From the NCBI RefSeq assembly GCF_001700325.1, contig NZ_MATO01000049.1, forward strand, positions 1 through 63,726: 63,726 nt of DNA, read 5' to 3'. The translations under genes were made by a program, and so were the position numbers. Below are positions 43,653 through 54,782 of this stretch, one piece after another. The DNA is from Caryophanon latum. Lineage in GTDB: Bacteria > Bacillota > Bacilli > Bacillales_A > Planococcaceae. Within the stretch, counting starts at the first letter, position 1, and every line of letters begins with the position of its first letter. The notes under the pieces were generated by a model. It saw nothing but the letters and a program-made list of their open reading frames with translations. It ran no database searches and was not told the origin of the DNA.

Positions 43653-45266
43653 TTAACGCATAAACGAATCGGTGAAATTAACGATCATTTTCGCTGCATG
43701 TGAGCGCATCGTCGGGTTGCCTGGCATGAACTTGCCTTCCCAACCTGTTGCGATTTCTTGATTATATAAAAACTGCATCGCTTTTTGCGCTTCTTCGTTG
43801 TAGCTGCTAATATCGGTAAAGCTGCTTACCGTCACATCAATTTCTTCACCTCTAATGTACGTATAAGCACGCGCAATCATTAATGCTAGCTGTGCACGTG
43901 TCACCGGCTCATTCGGTCGGAACTTGCCATCTGTTCCTTGAATAATCCCCACTTCGTACGCGGCTGCAATTTGGTGCTTCGTTTCGTCTGCGTAGCTACC
44001 GATGTCGGTAAACGGTGCTTCTTCTGTATGCTCTAATCCAAGCGCGTTCGTCAGTAGCTTTACAATTTGTGCGCGCGTTACTTGTAAGCTCGGTCGATAC
44101 GTGCCGTCCTCATAGCCTGATACAAACCCCATATTGGCAGCGCGGTCAATGTATGTACGATCTGCATGTGTCGCAATGTCGGTAAACGGATAGTTCCCTT
44201 CTTCAGACGGTGTTACTTCCCACGTTGATAACGGACGAATTTCGTTGCCAAACGTGTCAGTAAGCGTTACGTGAAATTCATACATCGTCGCTGGGTCTAA
44301 CTCCTCGATCGTAATTTCGGTCTCATCACGTCCAACTTGTGCTACGAGCTCCTCGTCAACATATACGTTATAGCTTTGTAACGTGTCTTCATAATCTGCC
44401 GCGCTCCATCGTACGTCGACTGTTGTCGGTGATGTCGCTGTCGCAAACATACGGTACGGTGTGTAATACACATCGTTTTCTAGCTCGGCAATTACTTCGC
44501 CCGCCATCGCTTCATAGCCTGCTTCACTCGGGTGAATGTTGAGTGGATTTGGTAAATAGGCTGCGACGTTTTGTGCAATCGCATCTGCCGTTTCAACGAA
44601 TGTAGCGTCATGTTGTTCGACTACGCTCGCAATGGTATTGTTTAACGCGCCGAGCAGTTGCCCAGCTTGTGCCGCCGTTGCTGGTGGTAAATGCGCAAAT
44701 GCGTTGTAATAGCCGACAACGTAAATAAATGCACGTGCATTCACTTCACGAATTTCCGTTAACATATTTTCGTAGTTCGTCTTCACTTTTTGCTGTTCCG
44801 CTAAAAGAGCTGCAAAGTCGATCGTTAATTCATTGTTATTGCGCTGTACATGCTTTAATAAATCGTTCGCACCTGCTGTAATTGTAATGACGTCTGCAGC
44901 TTCAATTGCGTCAAGTGTACCAGCTGGGAGTTCAGCTATATTAATGCCTTCATTTATTAAACGCGCTGTATTGTTTTCTATCGCATTATAAACGTCCGCT
45001 GTCGTATAGCCTGGTACTGCATAACCGTTTGAATAACTGTTTAATACGTTATTGTCCGCTAAATAATGCGCAACGAAATGCGTGTAGCCGTTGCCGATAT
45101 TATTTTGTTCATTAATCCCAAACGCGAGTGAATCACCAATTGCGACGTAGTTAAACTTTTCATACCACGTCGCTGTTTCTGTTTCCCTCTCTGTTTCTGC
45201 TACTGCACTGTTTGATGCAATTGTAAGCGATAGTACTGCCGCTAAACTAACAAGCCATTTCCTCAT
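43653..45266 (-). CDS. Cell-surface SGNH/GDSL esterase with fibronectin III and three SLH domains
   Basis: 537 residues from ATG 45266 (AAGGGG upstream). Signal peptide 1-23 ending SAVA-E. The SGNH hydrolase at about 38-260 shows block I GDSLAFG (Ser46), block III TAGANDLL and block V NIHPSEAGY. The usual catalytic Asp of DxxH is not at its place (Leu three before His, Asn two before). A fibronectin III-like segment covers about 270-355. Three SLH domains with FTDI...YA and DGTYRP/DGKFRP motifs fill 365-537, anchoring it to pyruvylated wall polymer. Probably an S-layer-associated lipase or deacylase; substrate unknown. Confidence 0.9.
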   Translation of the reverse strand: MRKWLVSLAAVLSLTIASNSAVAETERETETATWYEKFNYVAIGDSLAFGINEQNNIGNGYTHFVAHYLADNNVLNSYSNGYAVPGYTTADVYNAIENNTARLINEGINIAELPAGTLDAIEAADVITITAGANDLLKHVQRNNNELTIDFAALLAEQQKVKTNYENMLTEIREVNARAFIYVVGYYNAFAHLPPATAAQAGQLLGALNNTIASVVEQHDATFVETADAIAQNVAAYLPNPLNIHPSEAGYEAMAGEVIAELENDVYYTPYRMFATATSPTTVDVRWSAADYEDTLQSYNVYVDEELVAQVGRDETEITIEELDPATMYEFHVTLTDTFGNEIRPLSTWEVTPSEEGNYPFTDIATHADRTYIDRAANMGFVSGYEDGTYRPSLQVTRAQIVKLLTNALGLEHTEEAPFTDIGSYADETKHQIAAAYEVGIIQGTDGKFRPNEPVTRAQLALMIARAYTYIRGEEIDVTVSSFTDISSYNEEAQKAMQFLYNQEIATGWEGKFMPGNPTMRSHAAKMIVNFTDSFMR

Positions 45267-45370
45267 CGTGCCATCCCCTTTTTCCATTTATTATACGCCT
45301 ATTTTTCTCGCTTATGCATATATTTTTTAAATTCATCATACTAGGTTCTGTCTAAAAACGATTTTATTAA

Positions 45371-45584
45371 GCGGATTGATTCGCCATTGCATTTGCAGTT
45401 CGCATATTGCGGCTCGCTTTCCTGGGCCTCAAGGGGAGCGAACGCGATATTTGTCATGAGGCACGAGCTTTTCCCCAAGGAGTCTCGCCGCACGCTCTCT
45501 GCCATTACAATGCTGCATTTATTTTCATTTTGCCGCCGAAAGCTACCGATGCAGCTGCATACGAGTAGCTAATGAACAAACGTG
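45371..45584. repeat. Intergenic repeat family A, copy 3
   Basis: The left end GCGGATTGATTCGCCATT and the core (TGCGGCTCGC to AGGAGTCTCGCCGCACGC) match copies 2 and 4; part of the core between is replaced or shortened. The right end TAGCTAATGAACAAACG is like the terminal repeat of copy 4. Confidence 0.75.
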
Positions 45585-45604
45585 TATTAAACAACTCCAA
45601 ACAA

Positions 45605-45645
45605 AAAAGGTGCACAACAGCCTGTTTGGACTGTCGTACACCTCG
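45605..45645 (-). terminator. Intrinsic terminator of prsA
   Basis: AGGTGTACGACAG / CTGTTGTGCACCT hairpin followed by TTTTTG. Confidence 0.85.
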
Positions 45646-45658
45646 TCATGTGATGAAA

Positions 45659-46636
45659 TTATTTCTCTTCTTCTGTCGTTTCTTCGTCAGTTTTTTCTGC
45701 TGAATCATCCGTTTTTTCTTCGTCAGTTTTTTCTGCCGACTCATCCGTTTTTTCTTCATCAGCTGCTAAAGTGTTTTCAACTTTGTATTCTTTCTTTTTA
45801 TCTTCCATCCAAGTTGCGAATTGCTCAGACACTTTTGCATATACGTAGTCGTCTTTTACTTTATCTTTCACATCTTCGAATACTGCTGCTACTGCTTCTT
45901 TTTTGTCATATACATTAATAATATGGAAGCCGTATTCTGTTTTTACTGGTGCTGAAATTGTGCCTACTTCTTGTGCGAATGCAACTTTTGTAAACTCTTC
46001 AACCATTACACCTTCACCGAAGAAGCCAAGGTCGCCGCCTTTATCTTTGTTTGAAGTATCTGTTGATAACTCAGCTGCTAATTTATCCCATTCTTCACCT
46101 GCATTTAAACGCTCAAGTGCTTTTTTCGCTTCTTCTTCTGTCGCTACTAAAATATGTTTTGCTGCTACTTCAGCAGATGTTTCATAGTTTGCTGCATTTT
46201 CATCGAAGTACGTTTTTAACTCTTCATCTTTCACTTCAATTGTAGAAGCGATTACTTTTTCAGTTAATAATGAGTTTTCGATATCTTTACGTACGTCGTC
46301 AGCTGACATGCCGTACATTTGAAGCATTGAATTGAAGCTTTCTTCGCCACCGTAGTAGTTAATGTAGTTTTTATACTCTTCTTCAATATCTTCTTCTGAT
46401 ACTTCTACTTTCGCTTTTGCAGCTTCTTGTTTTACGATTTCATTTGTGATCATCGTTTCTAATGTATCTTTACCTTGTAACTCGATTAATTGATCTGCTA
46501 AATCTGTGTAAAGAATTTCAGTGTCGCCAATCGTTGCTAACACTTCATTTTCTACTTTGTCTCCTGAACAGCCTGCTAACATTGCTGCTAATGCTGTTGG
46601 TAAAGCTACATAACGAAACATTTTTTTTAACTTCAT
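45659..46636 (-). CDS. prsA: Foldase lipoprotein PrsA (peptidyl-prolyl isomerase)
   Basis: 325 residues from ATG 46636 (GGAGG upstream). Lipoprotein signal ends LAGC, so it is anchored outside the membrane. N-terminal SurA-like helical region; parvulin domain at about 145-235 (AAKHILVATEEEAKKAL, KGGDLGFFGEG, VKTEYGFHII). It folds secreted proteins after Sec export. Unusual: the C-terminal 30 residues are an acidic low-complexity repeat of the unit EKTDE(E/S), encoded by a near-repetitive DNA stretch at 45659-45760. Confidence 0.94.
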   Translation of the reverse strand: MKLKKMFRYVALPTALAAMLAGCSGDKVENEVLATIGDTEILYTDLADQLIELQGKDTLETMITNEIVKQEAAKAKVEVSEEDIEEEYKNYINYYGGEESFNSMLQMYGMSADDVRKDIENSLLTEKVIASTIEVKDEELKTYFDENAANYETSAEVAAKHILVATEEEAKKALERLNAGEEWDKLAAELSTDTSNKDKGGDLGFFGEGVMVEEFTKVAFAQEVGTISAPVKTEYGFHIINVYDKKEAVAAVFEDVKDKVKDDYVYAKVSEQFATWMEDKKKEYKVENTLAADEEKTDESAEKTDEEKTDDSAEKTDEETTEEEK

Positions 46637-46965
46637 AATGAAAAATTCCTCCAAAGGTTATAATTAATTAAAATACTACACGTACTCTTTTATTTGCGCT
46701 ACATGGCATTGCACATTTTTTTATGATGAGCGCATTTGCTATTGTATACACAAAGTTGCATTGCCAGAACTTTGTTTCTCGTCGGTAGCATATCATACAT
46801 CGGCACGATTCGCCACGATTGACACATACTATTCAAGACGCCGATTGCTGACGAAAAGTTTCACATAAATAGTATGTCATTGTGCGATACTGCCGCATGC
46901 ACATTACTTTTTATTATACAGAGAAATGCCGCTTCTGCCTATCGCTTTGTCAATATATGGACAAC
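46637..46965. other. prsA upstream region, no gene seen
   Basis: AT-rich spacer that should hold the prsA promoter. No coding frame with a start signal and no recognised RNA. Confidence 0.3.
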
Positions 46966-47000
46966 AAAAACATCGATGGACATATTTATATGCATCGATG
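46966..47000 (-). terminator. Intrinsic terminator of the yjdI-yjdJ pair
   Basis: Two CATCGATG palindromes enclose CATAT/ATATG and are followed by TTTTTG on the minus strand. Confidence 0.75.
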
Positions 47001-47017
47001 CCTTAAGCGTTCATGTA

Positions 47018-47290
47018 TTATTTTTTCCACACATCTGCGTACTGCTCTTTTTTCTCAAATTCTTTTTTCGCAAACGGGCAAAGCGGAATAATTTTCTTTT
47101 GCTCGGCGCGCGCTTTATCGGCGACCGCTTCCACGAGCTTTACAGCAAGCCCTTCACCGCGATGCGAATCTGCAACAAACGTATGGTCAACAATCATGAC
47201 GTAGTCGCCTGCATTTGACCACGTAATTTCTGCATACGTTTTGCCATCTTCCTCTAAATATAAGCGACGATCCTCTTCTAAAAATTGCAT
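47018..47290 (-). CDS. Small GNAT-like N-acetyltransferase (YjdJ family)
   Basis: 90 residues. Short GNAT fold with the acetyl-CoA pyrophosphate loop DSHRGEGLAVKLVEA and a C-terminal CPFAKKEFEKK motif typical of the YjdJ/NATD1 family. Three bases after the ferredoxin-like yjdI gene; the two are paired in many genomes, including E. coli yjdI-yjdJ. AAGGGGAG upstream. Substrate unknown. Confidence 0.88.
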   Translation of the reverse strand: MQFLEEDRRLYLEEDGKTYAEITWSNAGDYVMIVDHTFVADSHRGEGLAVKLVEAVADKARAEQKKIIPLCPFAKKEFEKKEQYADVWKK

Positions 47291-47293
47291 CGG

Positions 47294-47527
47294 TTACTCC
47301 CCTTTTCGAATGTATTGTAATGCACCAGACGGACATGTATCAATGACGCGCGCGACTTCATCTGCAGGAGCCGCATCTGCTAAAATCCACGGCTTGCGCT
47401 TCGTATCAAAAACATTCGGATTTCCTTTTACACAATTGGCGGCATGCTCACAAACATCTACTGAAAAATATACGTCAATATGCTCGCCTTCATACTTTCG
47501 ATATCCTTTTTCAATCCAATGATCCAT
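47294..47527 (-). CDS. YjdI-type iron-sulfur protein
   Basis: 77 residues with cysteines in VCEHAANC and a later TCPSGALQY, the layout of the (4Fe-4S) mono-cluster YjdI family (divergent ferredoxin). GAAGGGAG precedes ATG 47527. First gene of the two-gene unit with the YjdJ acetyltransferase; function not established in the family. Confidence 0.88.
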   Translation of the reverse strand: MDHWIEKGYRKYEGEHIDVYFSVDVCEHAANCVKGNPNVFDTKRKPWILADAAPADEVARVIDTCPSGALQYIRKGE

Positions 47528-47632
47528 GTAAAATGCTCCCTTCTGCTATCAATTTACTATTTATTAAATGTACCCTCTCCACTCACTAGCAAAACCTTTA
47601 TCCTTTCTATATACAAGGAGAATGCGAACGAG

Positions 47633-47715
47633 GCTCGAAACAAGAGGCGGACTCCAGCGTGACACGAAAGGCTCACACTACGCCCACGGAAAGCCTGCCT
47701 CGATGTGGAGAGCCG
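47633..47715. repeat. Intergenic repeat family B, copy 2
   Basis: Bounded by GAGGCTCGAAACAAGAGGCGGACTCC-type sequence and GGAAAGCCTGCCTCG, which are imperfectly complementary. A shorter copy than those at 56730 and 62666. Confidence 0.65.
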
Positions 47716-47863
47716 ACGAACAAAACGCTAAAATATATTCACCGTCTATATAGGCAAAAATTTTCTGAATGTTCGTCTTTTTCAAACGAGCAAAAAGAGG
47801 TATAATCGATACGAATATATACACATTTTTTCATGAAAAATATGAACATTAAAACATTTTTAG

Positions 47864-47872
47864 TGTTATAAT
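47864..47872 (+). promoter_or_regulatory. Extended -10 promoter of serC
   Basis: TGTTATAAT, an extended -10 box about 100 bp upstream of the start. A second TATAAT at 47801 may be another promoter; neither has a clear -35. Confidence 0.5.
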
Positions 47873-47975
47873 ATTCGTAATTTAATCAATCTAGCCATAT
47901 AAACAGACAGCAATGTTTGTTTTCTACGATTGTATTTTCCATGTAAGAGTGAACAACTAATGAGGAGTGTTTCAA

Positions 47976-49067
47976 TTGAGTACAACAACTAAACGCGCAT
48001 ACAATTTCAATGCAGGTCCATCAGCATTACCTTTAGAAGTGTTACAAAAAGCACAAGCAGAATTAGTAGACTTCCAAGGTACTGGTATGTCAGTTATGGA
48101 GCTTAGCCACCGTAGCGCAACGTTCGAGGCAGTACATAACGAAGCAATTGCTAACTTACGTAAATTATTCGCTGTACCAGACAACTACGAAATCGTATTT
48201 TTACAAGGCGGCGCAAGCTTACAATTTTCAATGATCCCAATGAACTTCTTAACTGAAGGAAAACGTGCAAACTACGTATTAACAGGCTCTTGGTCTGAAA
48301 AAGCATTAAAAGAAGCGAAATTCTCTGGCGAAGCAGTAGCATCTGTTTCTACAAAAGAAAACAAATATAAAAACATCCCAACTGAAGTTGAAGTTGGCGA
48401 AAATGATGCATACGTGCACATTACATCAAACAACACAATTTACGGTACACAGTGGAAAACATTCCCTGAAACAGGTAACGTGCCATTAATCGCTGACATG
48501 TCTTCTGATATTATGTCAAAGCCAGTTGATATTTCTAAATTCGGTATGATCTACGCAGGCGCTCAAAAGAACTTAGGTCCTTCAGGTGTAACAGTAGCAA
48601 TTATCCGTAAAGACTTATTAGAGTCAGCAAACACAAACTTACCGACGATGTTAAAATACGATACATTCGTAGCGAACAACTCACTATACAACACACCACC
48701 AACATTCGGTATTTACATGTTAGGTGAAGTGTTAAAATGGATCGAAGCACAAGGCGGCTTAGAGCAAGTTGCGAAAAACAACGAAGCAAAAGCAGCACTT
48801 ATTTACGATGCAATCGACAACTCTAACGGCTTCTACTACGGTCACGCTGAAGAAGGTTCTCGTTCATTAATGAACATTACATTCCGCGTAGCTGACGAAG
48901 AGTTAGAAAAACAATTCCTTAAAGAAGCAGAAGAAGCCGGTTTCGTAGGCTTAAGCGGTCACCGTTCAGTAGGCGGCTGCCGTGCATCTACGTACAACGC
49001 TGTACCGACAGAAGCTTGCCAAGCGTTAGCTGACTTCATGAAAGCTTTCCAAGCGAAGCACCAATAA
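47976..49067 (+). CDS. serC: Phosphoserine aminotransferase
   Basis: 363 residues from TTG 47976 (GAGGAG eight bases upstream). PLP enzyme that makes phosphoserine from phosphohydroxypyruvate. Diagnostic motifs: NFNAGPSALP at the N-terminus, FLQGGASLQF, the PLP-lysine segment YAGAQKNLGPSG, and GLSGHRSVGGCRASTYNA near the C-terminus. Very A-rich codon use relative to its neighbours, like highly expressed genes. No serA or serB nearby. Terminator follows. Confidence 0.96.
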   Translation: MSTTTKRAYNFNAGPSALPLEVLQKAQAELVDFQGTGMSVMELSHRSATFEAVHNEAIANLRKLFAVPDNYEIVFLQGGASLQFSMIPMNFLTEGKRANYVLTGSWSEKALKEAKFSGEAVASVSTKENKYKNIPTEVEVGENDAYVHITSNNTIYGTQWKTFPETGNVPLIADMSSDIMSKPVDISKFGMIYAGAQKNLGPSGVTVAIIRKDLLESANTNLPTMLKYDTFVANNSLYNTPPTFGIYMLGEVLKWIEAQGGLEQVAKNNEAKAALIYDAIDNSNGFYYGHAEEGSRSLMNITFRVADEELEKQFLKEAEEAGFVGLSGHRSVGGCRASTYNAVPTEACQALADFMKAFQAKHQ

Positions 49068-49071
49068 TCAA

Positions 49072-49113
49072 ATAAAAAGGAGTTCGGGTCATGTGCCCGA
49101 ACTCCTTTTTTAT
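49072..49113. terminator. Bidirectional terminator between serC and the EAL gene
   Basis: AAAAAGGAGTTCGGG / CCCGAACTCCTTTTTT stem, shared by the two convergent genes. Confidence 0.9.
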
Positions 49114-51242
49114 ATATATTCACCTGCGTAATTTACGTAATACGTCTTATTAATTTGCGTAATGCATTCAAACAGCTGCGAAAAAGGAAGCGGCTTGCTA
49201 ATGTAATAACCTTGAATGTAATGGCAACCTCGCATCGATACGTACTGTAGCTGCTCTGCCGTTTCTACACCTTCTGCAACAATTGTAAGCTGTAGCTTTT
49301 GTCCAAGCGTAATGACTGTCTCTAAAACTGCCTCATCTCGTCGTCCTCTGCCAATTAACTCAACAAAGCTACGATCGACCTTTAACGTATCTGCTGGGAA
49401 ATCTTTCAAATACGATAACGATGAATAACCTGTGCCGAAGTCGTCGATTGCTACTTGCACACCGAGCTCTTTTAGCTGCTGCAGCACCGTTCCCATCATA
49501 TCGCTATTCATCGACATGCTTTCTGTAATTTCAAGCTCAAGTAAATGCGGCGCAAGTCCTGACGTTTTTAACGCTTTTTTCACATCGTCAATAATGCTGC
49601 GCTGCATAAGCTGACTAACCGATAAATTCACCGCTACTTGAATCGGCGTTCCGTATATGCGCTCATACGATACCGCGTCCACACACGCCTGCTGTAAAAT
49701 CCAACGACCTACTTTAATCATCATGCCCGTGCGCTCTAAAATTGGTATGAACTTCATCGGCGAAATGAATGCTCCAGAAGATTGGCGCCATCGTAGCAAC
49801 GCCTCGACCGCCTCCACTTTTCCGGTTTTAATGTTTAGCTTCGGCTGATATTCTAAATACATTTCGTTGTTTGCAATAGCAGACGGCAGCTCATGCTCTA
49901 ACTGTAATCGCTGCTGTGTTTCAACCGCTAGCTTACCATCGTAAAATTCAAACGTTTTTTGTCGTACAATCGCATCTTCCATCGCGAGCTGTGCCATTTC
50001 AATAAGCTCGACTAAATTCGTACTATGTATCTCAAATAGTGACACACCCATTACAGTATTCGGCTGCAGTGAATATTCGCACATTTTCACGGGCTCATTT
50101 AACGCCATAATTAATTGTTCACATACTAATTGCTCGTCAATTAATTGGCGCTCGCACGCAAATAATAAATGATTTTCATCTAGACGTCCTAGCACACTTC
50201 CTCTAGGCATTACGTACTGTACGCGCTGCACGAACAGACGAATAAACGCGTTCGCATTATCCTCACCTAAAATGGAGCGAATATACGGAAGTCGTTCAAT
50301 TTTAATAGCGACAAACATCGTATGCTTTCCTAGCTCAAGCAGCGTCGGCAAATATCGCTTATTCGGCAAATTCGTCACGTCATCATAATACGCCATCGTT
50401 TGCATCTTCTCTCGCTTTTGTGCAAGGCGCAAATATGGCTGCTCCACTGATACAAAATACATCATACGAAACATTAATGTAACGTACACTACTTTTGATG
50501 CTTGAATAAATAAAAAGTTAAAATTGTTCATATCAACGTAACTAAGCTCCATTATTAAGTAAATTAATAGCGCTATGTTCGTTACAAATGCCATATGCCG
50601 AATTGGCTTTGCTTGCTCGAATCGTTGCAATTTGTAAGCATAAAATGTCCATAAACAGACGATCATGGCACATACAATGACAACCGTTCGCACTACGTCA
50701 ATTTCCACAAATGCAACTATTTTATTAAAAAATCGAACGTAAATGTACACGCCGCCAATAATAGCATTTACACTTAAAAACATCGCGATGTACATTTTTA
50801 CACGGTATGCAGCTGAAACGACTTTCGGCAGTTTCACTGTTTGGACAAGTAAAATAAATGGCAATAAAAATAGCGAGATGATTTTAAACCATTCTGATAA
50901 ATTCTCACCTAAAATACTTCTTGAAGAGATCAATTCTTGCGATAGCGCAATGCTCGCAATTTCCATCATAGCAATCGCGGCAATTAATGTGCCTTGCCAT
51001 ACGACAATATTCGATAAATCAAAACGCGTCGATAGTAAAAGTTGAATCGCTAAGCTAGCAATTAATATGACATAAAATAAATGAATAGCAAACAAAATAT
51101 ACGGCTTATATAACAACTCAAAATTACCTACTGTATGACCTAAAGTAACAAGGACTACGCACAGACTAACCAACATGTAGAATTTTTTGCTAAATTGTTT
51201 GGGCTTCTCATAAAAGTCCACTTTCCCGAATTTTTCATTCAC
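49110..51242 (-). CDS. Membrane-bound EAL-domain c-di-GMP phosphodiesterase with degenerate GGDEF
   Basis: 710 residues from GTG 51242 (weak AGGT site). Seven to eight membrane helices in residues 18-260. A GGDEF-like domain at about 285-430 has the active-site motif reduced to GRLDEN, so it should not make c-di-GMP but may bind GTP. The EAL domain at 445-700 is intact: EALLRW, a metal-binding Asn/Glu region, DDFGTGYSSLSYL and VDRSFV. Predicted to degrade c-di-GMP in response to a membrane signal. Convergent with serC. Confidence 0.9.
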   Translation of the reverse strand: MNEKFGKVDFYEKPKQFSKKFYMLVSLCVVLVTLGHTVGNFELLYKPYILFAIHLFYVILIASLAIQLLLSTRFDLSNIVVWQGTLIAAIAMMEIASIALSQELISSRSILGENLSEWFKIISLFLLPFILLVQTVKLPKVVSAAYRVKMYIAMFLSVNAIIGGVYIYVRFFNKIVAFVEIDVVRTVVIVCAMIVCLWTFYAYKLQRFEQAKPIRHMAFVTNIALLIYLIMELSYVDMNNFNFLFIQASKVVYVTLMFRMMYFVSVEQPYLRLAQKREKMQTMAYYDDVTNLPNKRYLPTLLELGKHTMFVAIKIERLPYIRSILGEDNANAFIRLFVQRVQYVMPRGSVLGRLDENHLLFACERQLIDEQLVCEQLIMALNEPVKMCEYSLQPNTVMGVSLFEIHSTNLVELIEMAQLAMEDAIVRQKTFEFYDGKLAVETQQRLQLEHELPSAIANNEMYLEYQPKLNIKTGKVEAVEALLRWRQSSGAFISPMKFIPILERTGMMIKVGRWILQQACVDAVSYERIYGTPIQVAVNLSVSQLMQRSIIDDVKKALKTSGLAPHLLELEITESMSMNSDMMGTVLQQLKELGVQVAIDDFGTGYSSLSYLKDFPADTLKVDRSFVELIGRGRRDEAVLETVITLGQKLQLTIVAEGVETAEQLQYVSMRGCHYIQGYYISKPLPFSQLFECITQINKTYYVNYAGEYI

Positions 51243-51541
51243 ATTATATACCTAAACCTCTTTTATATTATGTTTGATTGTACCTCTTCTACTATTTTAC
51301 ATACTTTTTACCTAAAAAAATAGCGTAAAATTCATAAATTACAGCAATACATATGCATATTACGTAATCCACTCGTAATAAACATAACAATACATATTTT
51401 TCAACATCATTTATTTTATAATTTTATGCATTACTATAATAAAAAATAAACAAAAAGACTCTATTATATAACGTTAGAAGCAACAAAATATCAAACAATA
51501 GTAAATAATCAATAAAAATCATAAATATACAGGTGGACATA
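51243..51541. other. Very AT-rich gap, no feature recognised
   Basis: About 300 bp of strongly AT-rich DNA between the EAL gene and the groEL terminator. No ORF, hairpin or repeat seen. Confidence 0.4.
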
Positions 51542-51582
51542 AAAAAACTACTTCCTAAGACATGATGCTAGGAAGTAGTTTC
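51542..51582 (-). terminator. Intrinsic terminator of groEL
   Basis: AAACTACTTCCTA / TAGGAAGTAGTTT hairpin with a T run. Confidence 0.9.
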
Positions 51583-51661
51583 ACTTTCGACTTTACATAT
51601 TCAATCAAACTAATGGCTAAAAACTTTGACGTTCGATTTACTTAAACATCGGTGCGGTAAA

Positions 51662-53308
<1,647 letters not shown>

Positions 53309-53496
53309 CTAGTAATTTGTTTGTATGATGTGCTCGTCAATGAGCATATATGTGTATGTTTGTTGATAAACGTCGTGTTCGCCTCCGAGCCCTAAAAACG
53401 CGAGCCGAAACATGGATCGTCATTTACTGTTTAATCAACGTATGTTTTGTATGTTATGAAAGCGTATGGATGCAAGCGTTGCACCCATACAATAAA

Positions 53497-53784
53497 TTAG
53501 TCTTCTACAATTGCTAAAATGTTGCGTACATCTAAAATTAAGTATTCTTTTCCATCATACTTCACTTCTGTACCTGCGTACTGTTCGAAAATGATGCGGT
53601 CGTTAACTTTGACATCAAGTTCTGCACGTGTCCCGTTATCAAGTACGCGACCTGCTCCGACTGCAACGACTACACCTTCTTGTGGCTTCTCCTTCGCTGA
53701 GTCAGGTACAATAATACCGAATGATGTCGTTTGTTCTGCTTCTTGTAGCTCGATAATGATGCGATCACCTAATGGTCTTAACAA
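53497..53784 (-). CDS. groES: 10-kDa co-chaperonin GroES
   Basis: 95 residues from TTG 53784, with AGGAGG nine bases upstream; an earlier TTG is too close to that site. Starts [11 protein letters not shown], has the mobile loop ([18 protein letters not shown]) and the [11 protein letters not shown] end. Preceded by a perfect CIRCE element. Works as the lid of GroEL. Confidence 0.97.
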   Translation of the reverse strand: MLRPLGDRIIIELQEAEQTTSFGIIVPDSAKEKPQEGVVVAVGAGRVLDNGTRAELDVKVNDRIIFEQYAGTEVKYDGKEYLILDVRNILAIVED

Positions 53785-53822
53785 GTGAAACAACCTCCTA
53801 AAAGTAAGTTAATATAGTTTTA

Positions 53823-53849
53823 TTAGCACTCCTTTGTAACGAGTGCTAA
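53823..53849. promoter_or_regulatory. CIRCE element (HrcA operator)
   Basis: TTAGCACTC-N9-GAGTGCTAA, an exact match to the consensus, 39 bp upstream of groES. HrcA represses groES-groEL through it until heat shock. Confidence 0.97.
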
Positions 53850-54039
53850 CACAGTTATTATGATAAATAATTTTCGTTTTTTTTGCAACTGTTAACACAT
53901 ATATTTTTTCATCATTCCGAAAAAATTACATTGCGTTAACAATGCGACGCGCGAAATGACGTAACGTTCTTTCATTTCTTTTCGCGGGCGTTTCCTCTAC
54001 AATGAATGGTATGTAATTTATTTAGAAGGGATGTTCGTT

Positions 54040-54741
54040 ATGACAACTCAACAACAACAGCCGAAGCTAACAGCCATTTACGTTATCGTCATTTATGTCG
54101 CAATGCAGCTTTCGGGCTTTCTTCTTCAGTTCCCTGCTATATTCGACCCGCTCGTGAATGTAAGCAATTTAAGCGGAGATGCAGCGCGCAATTGGGTCGT
54201 CGGCATGTGGTCTGCTGTATCATTTGCTGTTGCGTGTGCGATTACACTTGCGGTGACGACTGCCGACAAAACATTTTGGCAAAACTTCCGCGATGAAGAA
54301 AAAGCACCGTGGAGCGACACGATTTTTTGGGGCGTTGCCGGCTTTTTCATCGTTATGGCTGGACAGGCGCTTGCTATTCAAATTGAAACGTGGATTGGCA
54401 TTGACCTAGGCTCTGACAATACAGGACGCATTATTGAAATTTCAAAAGCGGCACCGATGATGATCGTTGCGACCATATTATTCGGTCCAATTTTAGAGGA
54501 AATTTTATTCCGCCGCGTCATTTTCGCATCGTTTTTACCGTCGATGAAGTTTTTTGGCGCAGCACTCATTAGCAGCATCGTCTTTGCCGCGATTCATATG
54601 GATTTTTCACATATGCTCATTTATATAGCATGTGGCTTTACGTTTGCGTTCGTATACTATAAGACAAAACGTATTACAGCCTCTATTATTACGCACGTGC
54701 TCATGAATGGCTTCGTGACGGCAACAGCATTTTTACTATAG
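54040..54741 (+). CDS. CPBP family intramembrane metalloprotease (YdiL-like)
   Basis: 233 residues from ATG 54040 (AGAAGGG nine bases upstream). About six membrane helices. The CPBP/Abi motifs are present: EEILFRR (motif 1, Glu-Glu-x3-Arg), a middle FAAIHMDFSH with the zinc-type histidine, and ITHVLMNG. In B. subtilis ydiL occupies the same place next to groES. Possible roles are prenyl-protein or peptide cleavage; the substrate is unknown. Confidence 0.9.
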   Translation: MTTQQQQPKLTAIYVIVIYVAMQLSGFLLQFPAIFDPLVNVSNLSGDAARNWVVGMWSAVSFAVACAITLAVTTADKTFWQNFRDEEKAPWSDTIFWGVAGFFIVMAGQALAIQIETWIGIDLGSDNTGRIIEISKAAPMMIVATILFGPILEEILFRRVIFASFLPSMKFFGAALISSIVFAAIHMDFSHMLIYIACGFTFAFVYYKTKRITASIITHVLMNGFVTATAFLL

Positions 54742-54749
54742 CTCACAAA

Positions 54750-54782
54750 AACAGGACTAGACACGCTAGTCCTGTTTTTCGT
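54750..54782. terminator. Bidirectional terminator between CPBP protease and tatC
   Basis: AAAACAGGACTAG / CTAGTCCTGTTTT with T run; serves convergent genes and overlaps the tatC end. Confidence 0.85.

Noticed and set aside
45659-45760. CRISPR-like short tandem repeats
   Set aside because: They are in frame and encode the acidic PrsA tail; no spacer structure.
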